The notes beneath the pieces were generated by a model that saw only the letters and a list, made by a program, of their open reading frames with translations, was not told where the DNA came from and searched no databases. The translations under genes and the position numbers were made by a program. Shown here piece by piece: positions 47,519-56,160 of a stretch of 64,000 nt of DNA (positions are counted from its first letter, which is position 1; each line of letters starts with the position of its first letter). Origin of the DNA: Enterococcus avium ATCC 14025 (GTDB taxonomy: Bacteria > Bacillota > Bacilli > Lactobacillales > Enterococcaceae); NCBI RefSeq assembly GCF_000406965.1, contig NZ_KE136357.1, positions 758,317-822,316 on the forward strand, given 5' to 3'.

Positions 47519-48469
47519 TTAATGCCGCACCACTCGTACTGGAAAATCATACTCAGCAATCCAAGACTCAATCTGATCCAAATCAGCATCGGATAAGCTC
47601 GGATCGCCTTCTACCGGATATTCCATGCCTAATTGTCCGTATTTGTTGACACCCAATTTGTGGTAAGGCAGTAAATCGATCCCTTTAAAATTCGGCAAAT
47701 CTTTGTACGGTAGCAGGAACTCTACGATTTCTTTGATTTCTTCATGACTGTCATTGATCAGCTTCAGCATCGGCATCCTGATCTGGACCTTATAGCCCCG
47801 TACCAACAATTCCTTTAAATTAGCTAGGATTTTCTCATTGCTGATACCGGTTAATTCATTGTGGCGCACAGGGTCCATGTGCTTCATGTCGTATAGAAAG
47901 AGATCGATATAATCAGCCATTTCTAGCAGTTTATTCATGTGACTATGGCCGCAGGTTTCAATCGCAGTATTTAATCCATCCGCTTTGCATGCTTTTAAAA
48001 GCGCCAATGCTGCTTCAGGCTGCGCGGTACATTCCCCACCGCTAAAGGTTACCCCGCCACCAGACATTTCATAAAAGGCATCATCTTCATGAATCACTTC
48101 CATTAATTCTGAGATCGTCATAATGGAACCTGTGATATTGAGTGCTTTCATTGGACAGGCATTTACACATTCTTGACAGCCATTACAGGAAATATCGCGT
48201 CGCACCTGATGTTTCCCATGTTCATCAATGTAGTGGATACCTAAAGGACAGGCATCCACACATGCTCCACAATTCGTACAAACACTTTCCTTAAACATGA
48301 CTTCAAACCGACGCTTGATCCCTTCTGGATTGGCGCACCACTGACAGCGCAATGGACATCCCTTGAAGAAGACGATAGTTCTGATCCCAGGACCGTCATA
48401 CAGGCTGTATTTTTGTACATTGAAAATCATCGCTTGCCGTTCTATCCGTTCCTCTTTCACATTTACCAT
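47519..48469 (-). CDS. cutD: Glycyl-radical activating enzyme CutD (radical SAM)
   Basis: The 316-residue enzyme uses S-adenosylmethionine to place the radical on Gly821 of CutC. It has the radical-SAM Cys motif in FKGCPLRCQWCANPEG at about residues 34-49 (CxxxCxxC) and an inserted ferredoxin-like segment with two 4Fe-4S motifs (CTNCGACVDACP and CNGCQECVNACP, about 65-110), as is usual for this group. SGGGVTFSGGECTAQ is the SAM-binding region. The ATG at 48469 is preceded by GGAG at 10 nt; a TTG three codons upstream overlaps the ribosome binding site. It follows cutC by 24 nt. Confidence 0.95.
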   Translation of the reverse strand: MVNVKEERIERQAMIFNVQKYSLYDGPGIRTIVFFKGCPLRCQWCANPEGIKRRFEVMFKESVCTNCGACVDACPLGIHYIDEHGKHQVRRDISCNGCQECVNACPMKALNITGSIMTISELMEVIHEDDAFYEMSGGGVTFSGGECTAQPEAALALLKACKADGLNTAIETCGHSHMNKLLEMADYIDLFLYDMKHMDPVRHNELTGISNEKILANLKELLVRGYKVQIRMPMLKLINDSHEEIKEIVEFLLPYKDLPNFKGIDLLPYHKLGVNKYGQLGMEYPVEGDPSLSDADLDQIESWIAEYDFPVRVVRH

Positions 48470-48493
48470 CCATTCCAAGCTCCAGCTTATTTT

Positions 48494-51034
48494 TTAAATT
48501 TTTGTCAGCATTGTCCGAGAGATAATCTCATCCTGAACATCCTTACATAGCTCTACGAAGAAAGCACTGTAACCAGCTACTCGAACAATCAAATCGCGGT
48601 ATTGCTCTGGATGTTTTTGTGCTTCAATTAAGGTATTGTTGTCTAAATAGTTAAACTGCATTTCTCCATTACCTAAATGACAAGCCGTTTTAAGCAACGT
48701 AATCAGACTTTCTTCACCTTCTGGTGTATCCAATAAACCAGTCATGATCTTAAAGTTATGCACCATCCCGATGTTCATGCTGTCGTTGGACATTTTCGAG
48801 ATTGATTTGATAATTGCAGTCGGTCCTTTGAAATCGGCGCCTTGCGTTGGGCTGATTCCATCAGATAGCGGAGTCCAAGCTTTACGTCCATTCGCAGAAG
48901 CTCCAGTCATTTGTCCAAACGGTGTATTATTGGAAATTGACAAGGTTCCGTGACTCAACACTGAATACAATGTTTTATACTTACGGTGCTCAGCTTCAGT
49001 AAAGTTGATCAGATCCGCCGCGATCAAATCGGCATAATCATCGTCATTTCCATATTTCGGCGCGTTCAAACAATCCGTTCTCATACGATCATTATTCGCA
49101 AAATCAGCTTTTAATCCTTCATTCAATTCCTGCAATGTGTATTTTTTCTCATCAAAGACCAGTTTCTTAATTGCAGCCATTGAATCAGCATAAGTTGCTA
49201 GGCCAGACCAAACAACACCCGGTCCAAAATTGTACATTGCGCCACCAGAAGAAACGTCTTTCCCTTTTTCCATACAGCCCTCGTACATGATCGACATCAA
49301 TGGTTTTGGCGCTAGATCACGATGAACACGTTGGGAAATAACGGTAGCTACATCTGTCCATTTCGTAATGTATTTGATTTCTTCCTTAACCGCTGTCTCA
49401 AACTCTTCGTAGGTCTTGAACCGAGACAAATCACCCATATCTGGGCAAACCTGCTTGCCGTACCACAGAGGAACGCCATGATTCAAGACTAGTTCAATAC
49501 AAATCGGCCATTGCGTATAGGCAGTAGAGGTCCATTGATACAAACGACCTGATTTTTGCGGCTCCACACAACCCATCAAACAATAATCCCTCGCATCTTC
49601 AATTGAGACACCCTTTGCCAGCATCATCTTGATGTGTGTATCATCAAAATGACAAGCAGGAAAACCCATACCGGCTCTAACAACATCCACGATTTTTTTC
49701 AGATATTCTCTTGGTGAGTGGTTGTGAATGCGGCAGGCAAGCGAAGGTTGATACACCTTGACATGACGAACAGCATCCATCAATAAATAGGTCAACTCAT
49801 TGGTAGCATCGCGCCCTTGACGAGTTACCCCGCCGACACACATGTTTACAAACGGCTGATAGCCAGCGAAGAATTTCGAACCGCCTTCACTAGTGATCCA
49901 CATCATTTCAGACATCTTAATCAACATACAGCCAGCTAATTCAAAGGCTTGAAATTCATTCATCCGACCTTCTTCTAGGTCAGCCTTAAAGTATGGATAC
50001 ATGTATTGATCCACACGTCCAATTGACATCCCTGTTTGGTTTTCTTCAACGACTAACAATGATTCAATTGTCCAAACGGCTTGAATCGCTTCCCAGAAGG
50101 TATCCGGTTTATGGGCAGGGACTTTACGGTTCACTTCAGAGATTTTCAAAAGCTCGGCTTTGCGTTTTGGATTGGTTTCCTTCGCAGCCAGCTCCGCAGC
50201 ATAATCCGCCATCCGACGGGCATAAATCATGACGCCTTCAGTTGTATCAATGATTGATTTATAGAAATAGATTTTTTCAATATCCTCAGGATTTTCATAA
50301 TCTAATTCTTCCAGATGCGCCTTGGCTTCATTCTGAATATCGATCATGCCTTTTTTCATCAAAATGACATCATACCCAGGATTGGAATCGCCGCCGCCAT
50401 TTAGTGCGTGATACGAACAATCGGAAACGAAAGATTCACCAGATAATTCCCAAACACCTGCTTCACGGTATTGATCCTCACAATATTCATCGACAGATTT
50501 GCCTTTCCAGAATGGGAAAAGCTCTTCACGCATGATTTTTTTGTCTTCATCAGAAATGTAGAACGGGTCCTGTGGACGGCTGCCGATCGTATCGATCTCA
50601 TCCTCCATCCAGCGCCATGCGATATCTGGAGAGAATGCGCCTGCACGCGGCTTACCGTTGGGTGCTCCAACAATCAGTTCGTGATCTTGTATCACCAGCG
50701 GCGCTGTTTCACAGCAATAACGGAAGCATTTTGCCCGCAAAACAATCTTTGGCATGCCTGGATTTTCCTTGGCAATTTTTGTAATCGCTCGGGCACGATA
50801 AGTAGTAATTGACGGTACTTGCTCTAAATAGTTGTCCTTCAATGCCTGCAAACGTTTCGTAATTCCATTAGGAATCTCTGTTCCCTCATCCGAGACCAGT
50901 ATTTCTGTTACGACGTCGTCCTTTTTGACTTCGTCTGAAACAGAAGCAAACATTTTCATCAAGGCCTGTCTTTCTTCTAAGCTTAATTCTTTTGTCGCTT
51001 CAGCTAATTTTGCTGAAAATTCTTTGATGTCCAT
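48494..51034 (-). CDS. cutC: Choline trimethylamine-lyase CutC (glycyl radical enzyme)
   Basis: The 846-residue enzyme splits choline into trimethylamine and acetaldehyde. Length and sequence closely follow Desulfovibrio alaskensis CutC. The radical Gly is G821 (RVAGYSAFF), the thiyl Cys is C489 and the general base E491 (GCVEP). The choline-pocket residues known from the crystal structure are all in place: Y208, D216, F395 and Y506. This separates it from glycerol/diol dehydratases and pyruvate formate-lyase. The first 35 residues form an amphipathic helix ([20 protein letters not shown]), a likely encapsulation signal. It is the short, type I form without the long N-terminal extension of the enterobacterial enzyme. 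GAGGGAAA precedes the ATG. Confidence 0.97.
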   Translation of the reverse strand: MDIKEFSAKLAEATKELSLEERQALMKMFASVSDEVKKDDVVTEILVSDEGTEIPNGITKRLQALKDNYLEQVPSITTYRARAITKIAKENPGMPKIVLRAKCFRYCCETAPLVIQDHELIVGAPNGKPRAGAFSPDIAWRWMEDEIDTIGSRPQDPFYISDEDKKIMREELFPFWKGKSVDEYCEDQYREAGVWELSGESFVSDCSYHALNGGGDSNPGYDVILMKKGMIDIQNEAKAHLEELDYENPEDIEKIYFYKSIIDTTEGVMIYARRMADYAAELAAKETNPKRKAELLKISEVNRKVPAHKPDTFWEAIQAVWTIESLLVVEENQTGMSIGRVDQYMYPYFKADLEEGRMNEFQAFELAGCMLIKMSEMMWITSEGGSKFFAGYQPFVNMCVGGVTRQGRDATNELTYLLMDAVRHVKVYQPSLACRIHNHSPREYLKKIVDVVRAGMGFPACHFDDTHIKMMLAKGVSIEDARDYCLMGCVEPQKSGRLYQWTSTAYTQWPICIELVLNHGVPLWYGKQVCPDMGDLSRFKTYEEFETAVKEEIKYITKWTDVATVISQRVHRDLAPKPLMSIMYEGCMEKGKDVSSGGAMYNFGPGVVWSGLATYADSMAAIKKLVFDEKKYTLQELNEGLKADFANNDRMRTDCLNAPKYGNDDDYADLIAADLINFTEAEHRKYKTLYSVLSHGTLSISNNTPFGQMTGASANGRKAWTPLSDGISPTQGADFKGPTAIIKSISKMSNDSMNIGMVHNFKIMTGLLDTPEGEESLITLLKTACHLGNGEMQFNYLDNNTLIEAQKHPEQYRDLIVRVAGYSAFFVELCKDVQDEIISRTMLTKI

Positions 51035-51048
51035 CTGTTTCCCTCACT

Positions 51049-52467
51049 TTACTGCTCAATTATTTTTTGTAAAAATTTCTCAATAAGTAATTGTTCATCT
51101 GAAATTCGCTTGTTAACTCCTTTACTCGGCTCCTTAACCGACGTGTAGCCAATTTCACGAACATAGGTTAAATCCTTTGCTGTAATATTCTTGGCTTTGA
51201 ACCCGCGTCCCGTTGTCATTCCACCCAAAATCAGCGAGACTGGTAAACTGGAATCGATTCCAATTCCCGCTAAACTTGCTCCTGCATTTACAATCATGCG
51301 GCCAACAGGTTTCTTCAAAGCGAATTCTTTGATAATACATTGATTATTCGAATGGATCGCTAACGTATGTCCGTTACGCTTTTCCTTTAACAACTGAATA
51401 CATTTATCACAGGCATGAATCCAATCAGACTCTAAATAAAAGGTTAGGATCGGACATTTTAGTGCTGTGGTAAAGGGATTCTCGTCAAAAATATACGGTT
51501 GCTCCGATACTAAGACCTTCGTCTTCTCTGACACAGTAAATTCAGCGTTTCCAGCAATCGTTTGTGCATCTTTTCCGACGATGCTGGGATTTATTTCATT
51601 GCTTAAAAATAATTTAGTCAAAAGCTGTTTTTCTTCCGCAACACTCATGAAATGAGCACCAGCCTCGATCATCTGCTCTTTTACTTCCTTTGCAATCACA
51701 CTTTCAGCAATAACAAATTGCTCTGCTGAGGGCAATAAGCCATTATCAAAAGCACGACTAGAAACAATCGCTTGAGCAGCCTGGCTGACATCGGCTGTTC
51801 GCTCGACAAAAACCGGTACTGAACCACAGCCGCCATAGATAATCGGTTTAGGATACGCACGTAAATCAAAATAATCCGCCATTCCGATATTAATCACTAA
51901 ATCGACAGCTTCTTGCTCTATTAATGCTTTGACTCCTTCGATTGTAGTATTTTCCATATAGCTGAAACTGGATTTTGGCAAGCCAGAATTAGCCTGATTA
52001 AGAATTTCGACTAATTTAGCCGCTGCCTCTTCCGTTTTATTCGGCGGAATCAAAATCACTGTATTTCCTGCTTTTAAGGCACTTAATGTAGCAAATAGCG
52101 CATTTAAAACAATATTTTCTGCTGGTAAAATAACTGCAACAACACCAAATGGTATCCCGATTTTACTCAAAGGAACTCCATTAGTATTCAAAACACCGAT
52201 CACCTGCTCTTGCAACGAATCATTAAACTGAGCTAAAAAGTTTTGGTATAGCTGTGTCTTATCTTGTTTATTGCCTTTTCCCGTAACTGATACTTCGAAA
52301 GCAGCTAGCTCTGGCAATAGCTGGTGCACCTCAGTGATCATTCGTTGAATCATGCGATCAAGTGTTTCTTGGTCATATTCCCTTAGTAAAAAATGTGCAT
52401 CGCGAGCGGATTCAACCAAGATGCGGGCTTCTTGGATCGATTTTAGATCTTTATCCACAAACTGCAT
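51049..52467 (-). CDS. Aldehyde dehydrogenase-like protein lacking the catalytic cysteine
   Basis: The 472-residue protein aligns with the acetaldehyde dehydrogenase at 40576-42132 over its whole length. The catalytic motif NGTICASEQ reads NGLLPSAEQ, so Cys is replaced by Pro246. The oxyanion Asn is kept (N118 in LPAENI) but the P-T-S/T that follows is lost. Chemistry by the normal thioester route is therefore impossible. The C-terminus ends in a likely encapsulation helix (DEQLLIEKFLQKIIEQ). It may serve as a structural partner, an aldehyde or NAD-binding scaffold, or a heteromer subunit. The ATG at 52467 follows AGGGAG by 8 nt; earlier in-frame starts overlap the shell gene. It precedes cutC by 14 nt. 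Confidence 0.85.
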   Translation of the reverse strand: MQFVDKDLKSIQEARILVESARDAHFLLREYDQETLDRMIQRMITEVHQLLPELAAFEVSVTGKGNKQDKTQLYQNFLAQFNDSLQEQVIGVLNTNGVPLSKIGIPFGVVAVILPAENIVLNALFATLSALKAGNTVILIPPNKTEEAAAKLVEILNQANSGLPKSSFSYMENTTIEGVKALIEQEAVDLVINIGMADYFDLRAYPKPIIYGGCGSVPVFVERTADVSQAAQAIVSSRAFDNGLLPSAEQFVIAESVIAKEVKEQMIEAGAHFMSVAEEKQLLTKLFLSNEINPSIVGKDAQTIAGNAEFTVSEKTKVLVSEQPYIFDENPFTTALKCPILTFYLESDWIHACDKCIQLLKEKRNGHTLAIHSNNQCIIKEFALKKPVGRMIVNAGASLAGIGIDSSLPVSLILGGMTTGRGFKAKNITAKDLTYVREIGYTSVKEPSKGVNKRISDEQLLIEKFLQKIIEQ

Positions 52468-52480
52468 GACTTCCACTCCC

Positions 52481-52786
52481 TTATGCTGGTAGTAATTGCT
52501 CCAACGAATACCGATCAATGATCTTTCCTAAATCAATATGCGGACTTGGAATCACAACGGAGCTGTATACCTCCGCACCCATTTCTTCAACTGCCGCAAT
52601 ACCTGTTTCAACAGCTGTCTTACATGCTGCAACATCTCCTCTTACGATGACGGAAATGTAACCAGAGGCCACATTTTCATAACCGACCAACTCAACGTCT
52701 GCCGCTTTACACATAGCATCAGCTGCTTCCAAAATAAAAACTAATCCAAATGTTTCGATTGCCCCGATCGCTTCGTATCTTTCCAT
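52481..52786 (-). CDS. BMC-H shell protein with ASG pore motif
   Basis: A single BMC domain of 101 residues: AIGAIETFGLVFILEAADAM, pore loop NVASGYI, RGDVAACKTAVETG and VVIPSPH, with a C-terminal extension of about 20 residues (IDLGKIIDRYSLEQLLPA). The pore residues differ from the GGG type of the flanking genes and the GST type of the neighbour at 52802, so it would make a hexamer of other selectivity. It is third of three shell/accessory genes before the dehydrogenase-like gene. Confidence 0.93.
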   Translation of the reverse strand: MERYEAIGAIETFGLVFILEAADAMCKAADVELVGYENVASGYISVIVRGDVAACKTAVETGIAAVEEMGAEVYSSVVIPSPHIDLGKIIDRYSLEQLLPA

Positions 52787-52801
52787 TTTGTCCCTCCTAA
52801 A

Positions 52802-53098
52802 CTACTGGTCAATATCATGAACAGAAACAATGTCACCTACAGCCCGAATTGGCCTGGGCATAACATTTTGTGCGGTCAGAGTACCGATTCCTTCTGCTGC
52901 CTTAGCTCCTGCAGCCACAGAAGCTTCGACAGCTGCAACATCTCCTTTGATCATGATCGTCACCAGTGTTGATCCAATATTTTCATACGAGATCAGCTCA
53001 ACATTGGCCGCCTTTAGCATTTCATCACAAGCTTTTAATGCTGGAACCAGTCCGACTGTCTCGACCAATCCTAGTGCTTCTTCACCTCTGTATCTCAC
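52802..53098 (-). CDS. BMC-H shell protein with GST pore motif
   Basis: The 98-residue BMC domain has ALGLVETVGLVPALKACDEM, pore loop NIGSTLV, KGDVAAVEASVAAG and NVMPRPI. Thr in the pore loop in place of Gly gives a polar, somewhat narrower opening. Length is typical. It begins 12 nt after the small winged-helix-like gene and is followed 15 nt later by the next shell gene. Confidence 0.93.
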   Translation of the reverse strand: MRYRGEEALGLVETVGLVPALKACDEMLKAANVELISYENIGSTLVTIMIKGDVAAVEASVAAGAKAAEGIGTLTAQNVMPRPIRAVGDIVSVHDIDQ

Positions 53099-53110
53099 TA
53101 ACAGACCTCC

Positions 53111-53395
53111 TTAGCTTTTGCGATAAGCAGCATCTACATACTTAGAAACAGTTTGCCGCCCATCTTCCGTGATCATATAGCGCATCACTAATTCACTATT
53201 CTTATCCAAATCGTAACTCGTCATTTCACATAAACCATTTGCTTCAAGGGCCAACAAATGATCGAGATACATTTTATCGTTGAACTGTTTTTCACTGCCA
53301 TAATCCTTTTTCAAAGCGGACATGACTTCTTTTACATCTACTTCGTTATGATCAAACATGTAGTTCAAAACAGCCATTCTGGTTGGTAGCGCCAT
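53111..53395 (-). CDS. Small winged-helix-like protein of the cut operon
   Basis: This 94-residue protein is not one I can name. The pattern TRMAVLNYMFDHNEVDVKEV, KMYLDHLLALEANGLCEM and a terminal YMITEDGRQTVSKYV, with helices followed by a wing-like MTSYDLDKN turn, resembles a short PadR/MarR-like winged helix with TEDGRQ near the end of the wing. A role as a local regulator or anti-activator is possible. The ATG at 53395 follows AAGGAG by 9 nt and directly follows the stop of the transporter gene. An ATG at 53404 touches the ribosome binding site. Confidence 0.6.
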   Translation of the reverse strand: MALPTRMAVLNYMFDHNEVDVKEVMSALKKDYGSEKQFNDKMYLDHLLALEANGLCEMTSYDLDKNSELVMRYMITEDGRQTVSKYVDAAYRKS

Positions 53396-53396
53396 T

Positions 53397-54407
53397 CTAT
53401 GCATCTCCTTTTCTGAATAAATCTAAAGGATTCATCGTTACAATGATGGCTCCTAATACGATTACAATTGAACCAATAACAATTGTTGGTGTCAGGGTTT
53501 GACCTAAGAACAGAACGCAGAATAATACGCCCCAGAAAGCGTAGGTCACGTTTAGAGACATCCCGATTGCACAACCCACCATTGAGTTGGCTTTATACCA
53601 ACAAACAAATGATGCCGCAGCACTTAATCCAGATAAAACCAGCCACAGAATCGGAATACCTGCTGTCAATGTTCCACCAAGCAGTTTCAATCCGCCAACA
53701 AGCGGTACAATCAAAATCAAGACAACTAAGCCAGAAATTAACTCGCGTAAGTTCACTGCAACATCGGTATCAATCATTGCCCCGCCGAAACTTGAAAAGA
53801 CACCTTCAAGCCCCCAGCAAACTGCTGCAATCAATGCACAAATAATTCCTAGTGTAAAATTCGGTGCCCCCTCAGGTTTTGCCCAGTTGATGACGATTGC
53901 TCCTGCAACACATAGCAACATCCCAAAAACAACACGCTTTGTAGGGCGTTGCTTTAAGAAAATCCAAGCAAATAAAGAACCGAATAGACTACACGTTGCC
54001 GAGATTGGAATTGCGTAAGCTCCTGCCATTGCTAAACCGATCAGGTAGGCTCCATTGGCCACAGGACCACCTAGAAGAAAGCCAACTACCAGCATTTGTC
54101 CAGGTTTTGTCTTCAATGTCCGCGATAATTCCTTCAATCGTCCATGTTTTGCGTTATAAAATAATAACCAGATCCCAGCAAATAAATCGTTTAAGCCCGA
54201 GCTAACAAAAGGAGCTGCTAAGAACCCCGCTGCACTGACTAAAGGATCATATCCGCTAGCCACCATAACCAAAGTTGAATAAATCCCATAAGTCAACCCA
54301 GAAAACAAACCATTTCCGAGTCCAGCGATTCGAAATTTTTTCCCAACCGCTTTCATTTTCGATTCTGCAGAAACCGTTGTTTGCATGACACTCTTTTCAC
54401 TATTCAT
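53397..54407 (-). CDS. DMT/EamA-type transporter of the cut operon
   Basis: The 336-residue membrane protein has ten predicted helices in two homologous halves of the drug/metabolite transporter superfamily, with typical ends SLFGSLFAWIFLKQRPTKR and SLNVTYAFWGVLFCVLFLGQ. It is the second gene of the operon. Choline operons elsewhere often encode a small multidrug (EmrE-like) or DMT-type carrier, so choline uptake or trimethylamine export is the likely job; the sequence does not decide which. The hydrophilic N-terminal 30 residues are cytoplasmic. AAGGGGAA precedes the ATG. Confidence 0.75.
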   Translation of the reverse strand: MNSEKSVMQTTVSAESKMKAVGKKFRIAGLGNGLFSGLTYGIYSTLVMVASGYDPLVSAAGFLAAPFVSSGLNDLFAGIWLLFYNAKHGRLKELSRTLKTKPGQMLVVGFLLGGPVANGAYLIGLAMAGAYAIPISATCSLFGSLFAWIFLKQRPTKRVVFGMLLCVAGAIVINWAKPEGAPNFTLGIICALIAAVCWGLEGVFSSFGGAMIDTDVAVNLRELISGLVVLILIVPLVGGLKLLGGTLTAGIPILWLVLSGLSAAASFVCWYKANSMVGCAIGMSLNVTYAFWGVLFCVLFLGQTLTPTIVIGSIVIVLGAIIVTMNPLDLFRKGDA

Positions 54408-54418
54408 ACTGATTCCCC

Positions 54419-54703
54419 TTACTCATTCGTTGTATGTGGGAGAATAGTTTCTACTTCACCATGCGGACGCGGAATGACATGCACAGATAATAGTTCACCC
54501 ACTCGTTGAGCTGCTGCTGCTCCAGCATCGGTAGCTGCTTTTACTGCACCAACATCCCCACGTACCATTACAGTGACGATTCCACCGCCAACGAGCTCTT
54601 TTCCGATCAAGGAAACATTTGCGGCTTTCACCATTGCGTCGGCTGCTTCGATTGATCCTACTAGACCCTTTGTTTCTACCATTCCTAATGCATCGTACTT
54701 CAC
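54419..54703 (-). CDS. BMC-H shell protein (first gene of the cut operon)
   Basis: The start is a GTG at 54703 with AGGAGG 7 nt upstream; an in-frame ATG at 54739 has no ribosome binding site and lies too close to the transcription start. The resulting 94-residue protein is one BMC domain ([20 protein letters not shown], pore [14 protein letters not shown]) and is almost the same as the protein at 39608-39889. Being promoter-proximal, it should be the most abundant shell component. Confidence 0.95.
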   Translation of the reverse strand: MKYDALGMVETKGLVGSIEAADAMVKAANVSLIGKELVGGGIVTVMVRGDVGAVKAATDAGAAAAQRVGELLSVHVIPRPHGEVETILPHTTNE

Positions 54704-54754
54704 TATTGTTCCTCCTATTCGCGATTGAATCGCATACATTTTTTATGCATTTTC

Positions 54755-54786
54755 ACTGTAGATTGTTCCCTTACGGTAGGAGTCAA
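54755..54786 (-). promoter_or_regulatory. MerR-type promoter of the cut operon
   Basis: On the minus strand TTGACT (54786-54781) and TACAGT (54760-54755) are separated by 20 nt instead of the usual 17. An imperfect dyad (cccttac-g-gtaggag, 54768-54782, 5 of 7 pairs) lies between them. An overlong spacer with a dyad inside is the form activated by DNA-twisting MerR proteins. Transcription would start about 45 nt before the GTG at 54703. A MerR gene lies just upstream. Confidence 0.75.
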
Positions 54787-55223
54787 CCCCAAATTTTTAA
54801 AAATTTGTGAAGTATAACACAATTGTATTGTTATAAAACAGTTTCAATTCTCAATTAACTGTATTAATCGAGAATATTCAGAATAAAATCTTTTAATCAC
54901 TTGATTCTATTTAAGTAATATCTCTTTTAAATTAAAATAATTTCATAGAAGTGCCGCTGCTATTTTCTCTCAGATTAATACAGAATTTAAAAAAATTGAA
55001 CGAAAATAAAAAGAACTATCACATTTTTTTACCTCGAAACAAGTGAAAATTGTTAGAATGACAAGGTAAGAAAATTTTTCAATTATTGATGATGAAAGAA
55101 TAAATGCCTTTTTAACAACGAAAATCTTTCCTTTTTCAAACCTTCCCCTTAAAGACAAGGATCATTTCTCTTACACATTTTTCAGAATAATTACATTATC
55201 ATTTTCATTTTTGCACAAAAAAA
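54787..55223. other. AT-rich gap between the cut promoter and the merR terminator
   Basis: About 440 nt without a believable gene. One 62-codon minus-strand frame (54970-55158) has no ribosome binding site and low-complexity content. I see no further regulatory motif that I can name. Confidence 0.6.
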
Positions 55224-55249
55224 AGCTAAGCGACTTAAGTGGCTTAGCT
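55216..55249 (-). terminator. Terminator of the MerR gene
   Basis: AGCTAAGC and GCTTAGCT (55224-55249) pair perfectly, with an inner ACTT/AAGT stem after one mismatch. On the minus strand a run of eight or more T follows. It starts 8 nt after the stop codon and insulates merR from the cut operon. Confidence 0.9.
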
Positions 55250-55257
55250 CTATCATG

Positions 55258-56106
55258 CTACAATTTCGTAGCAGGTATCATAATTTCGGTGACAAATTTA
55301 TTTGTATCTTGTGTAGACCAATAATCTATGACATAGCGCTCATAACAATTTGGTCCAATCTCATAATTATGTTCTTTCGCCCATTTTTCCAATAACGGAT
55401 ACTTATCAGCACTGTCTTTTTGATCCCCAAAATGATACATGCAAACAAACATTTGTCCGCCAAATGCTTGCCTCGGTAATAGAAACTTGCTGTTTCGTAC
55501 AGGCTTTTGAGTGACCGTTGCCTGATTAATCATTCCTTGAGCTTTTGCTTTATAATCCGCAAAACCCAAGATGACAGGTCCGGTAATCTCACTTTCTGTA
55601 GTTTCCAATAAGTTTGTCCATTCAATATTGATGATGGATTTTTTGTAATCGTATTCAAAACCCTGTTCTAAAAAATAATACTGATCGCGATCGATGTACT
55701 TCAGGCTGATACTGGTAATGTTATTTTCTATCGCCATTGTGCCTTCATTTAAAAGCCCTACCCAATCAGAAACCGATTCATGACAATTCTGAATTCGCTC
55801 CTCTTCCTTTTTGAGCTCATCAAGCTTACTAAGAAAGTTCCTTTGGTGGTAGAAATAATCCGTTGTATTCGAAACTTTTGTCATTTCCTGTAAACGAAAC
55901 CCTATTTGCTTATAATACTTCAAAACTGGAATCAGCATAACTGTATCTTCGCTGTAATAGCGATAACCATTTTTAGGACTTACATGGTCAGGAACAAGCA
56001 ATCCTAGCTCTTCATAAAAGCGTAATGTCTTTCTAGAAACATGACAAATCTCAGCCGCTTCACCAATACTATGCAGTTTCTTCGTATCTATTCTCGTCAC
56101 CATCAT
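55258..56106 (-). CDS. MerR-family regulator with GyrI-like effector domain, likely activator of the cut operon
   Basis: The start is one of two adjacent ATGs (56106 or 56103) behind GGGAGGTGG, giving about 282 residues. The MerR HTH is at residues 8-75 (IGEAAEICHVSRKTLRFYEE, NGYRYYSEDTVMLIPVLKYY). A dimerising helix follows (FLSKLDELKKEEERI). The C-terminal 160 residues (about 120-280) are a GyrI-like/BmrR-type ligand-binding domain with YERYVIDYW and TEIMIPATKL. The gene has its own promoter and terminator, and the next transcription unit downstream, the cut operon, has a MerR-type 20-nt-spacer promoter. Choline or a product is the probable ligand; this is inference. Confidence 0.85.
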   Translation of the reverse strand: MMVTRIDTKKLHSIGEAAEICHVSRKTLRFYEELGLLVPDHVSPKNGYRYYSEDTVMLIPVLKYYKQIGFRLQEMTKVSNTTDYFYHQRNFLSKLDELKKEEERIQNCHESVSDWVGLLNEGTMAIENNITSISLKYIDRDQYYFLEQGFEYDYKKSIINIEWTNLLETTESEITGPVILGFADYKAKAQGMINQATVTQKPVRNSKFLLPRQAFGGQMFVCMYHFGDQKDSADKYPLLEKWAKEHNYEIGPNCYERYVIDYWSTQDTNKFVTEIMIPATKL

Positions 56107-56131
56107 TCCACCTCCCGATAATTCTCCAAAA

Positions 56132-56160
56132 ATTATGAGGTGTTCTGTTATAGTTGTCAA
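56132..56160 (-). promoter_or_regulatory. SigA-type promoter of the MerR gene
   Basis: TTGACA (56160-56155) and CATAAT (56137-56132) are 17 nt apart on the minus strand, 26 nt before the ATG. The normal spacer says this promoter needs no MerR twist. Confidence 0.75.

Noticed and set aside
48494-51034. Possibility that the glycyl radical enzyme is a 1,2-propanediol or glycerol dehydratase
   Set aside because: D216, Y208, F395 and Y506 of the choline pocket are all present at the numbers known for CutC, and the length and start match it.
54970-55158. 62-codon minus-strand frame between merR and the cut promoter
   Set aside because: No ribosome binding site, low complexity, and no transcript is expected after the merR terminator.
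56132-56160. MerR-type overlong spacer at the merR gene's own promoter
   Set aside because: Counting gives a normal 17-nt spacer between TTGACA and CATAAT.
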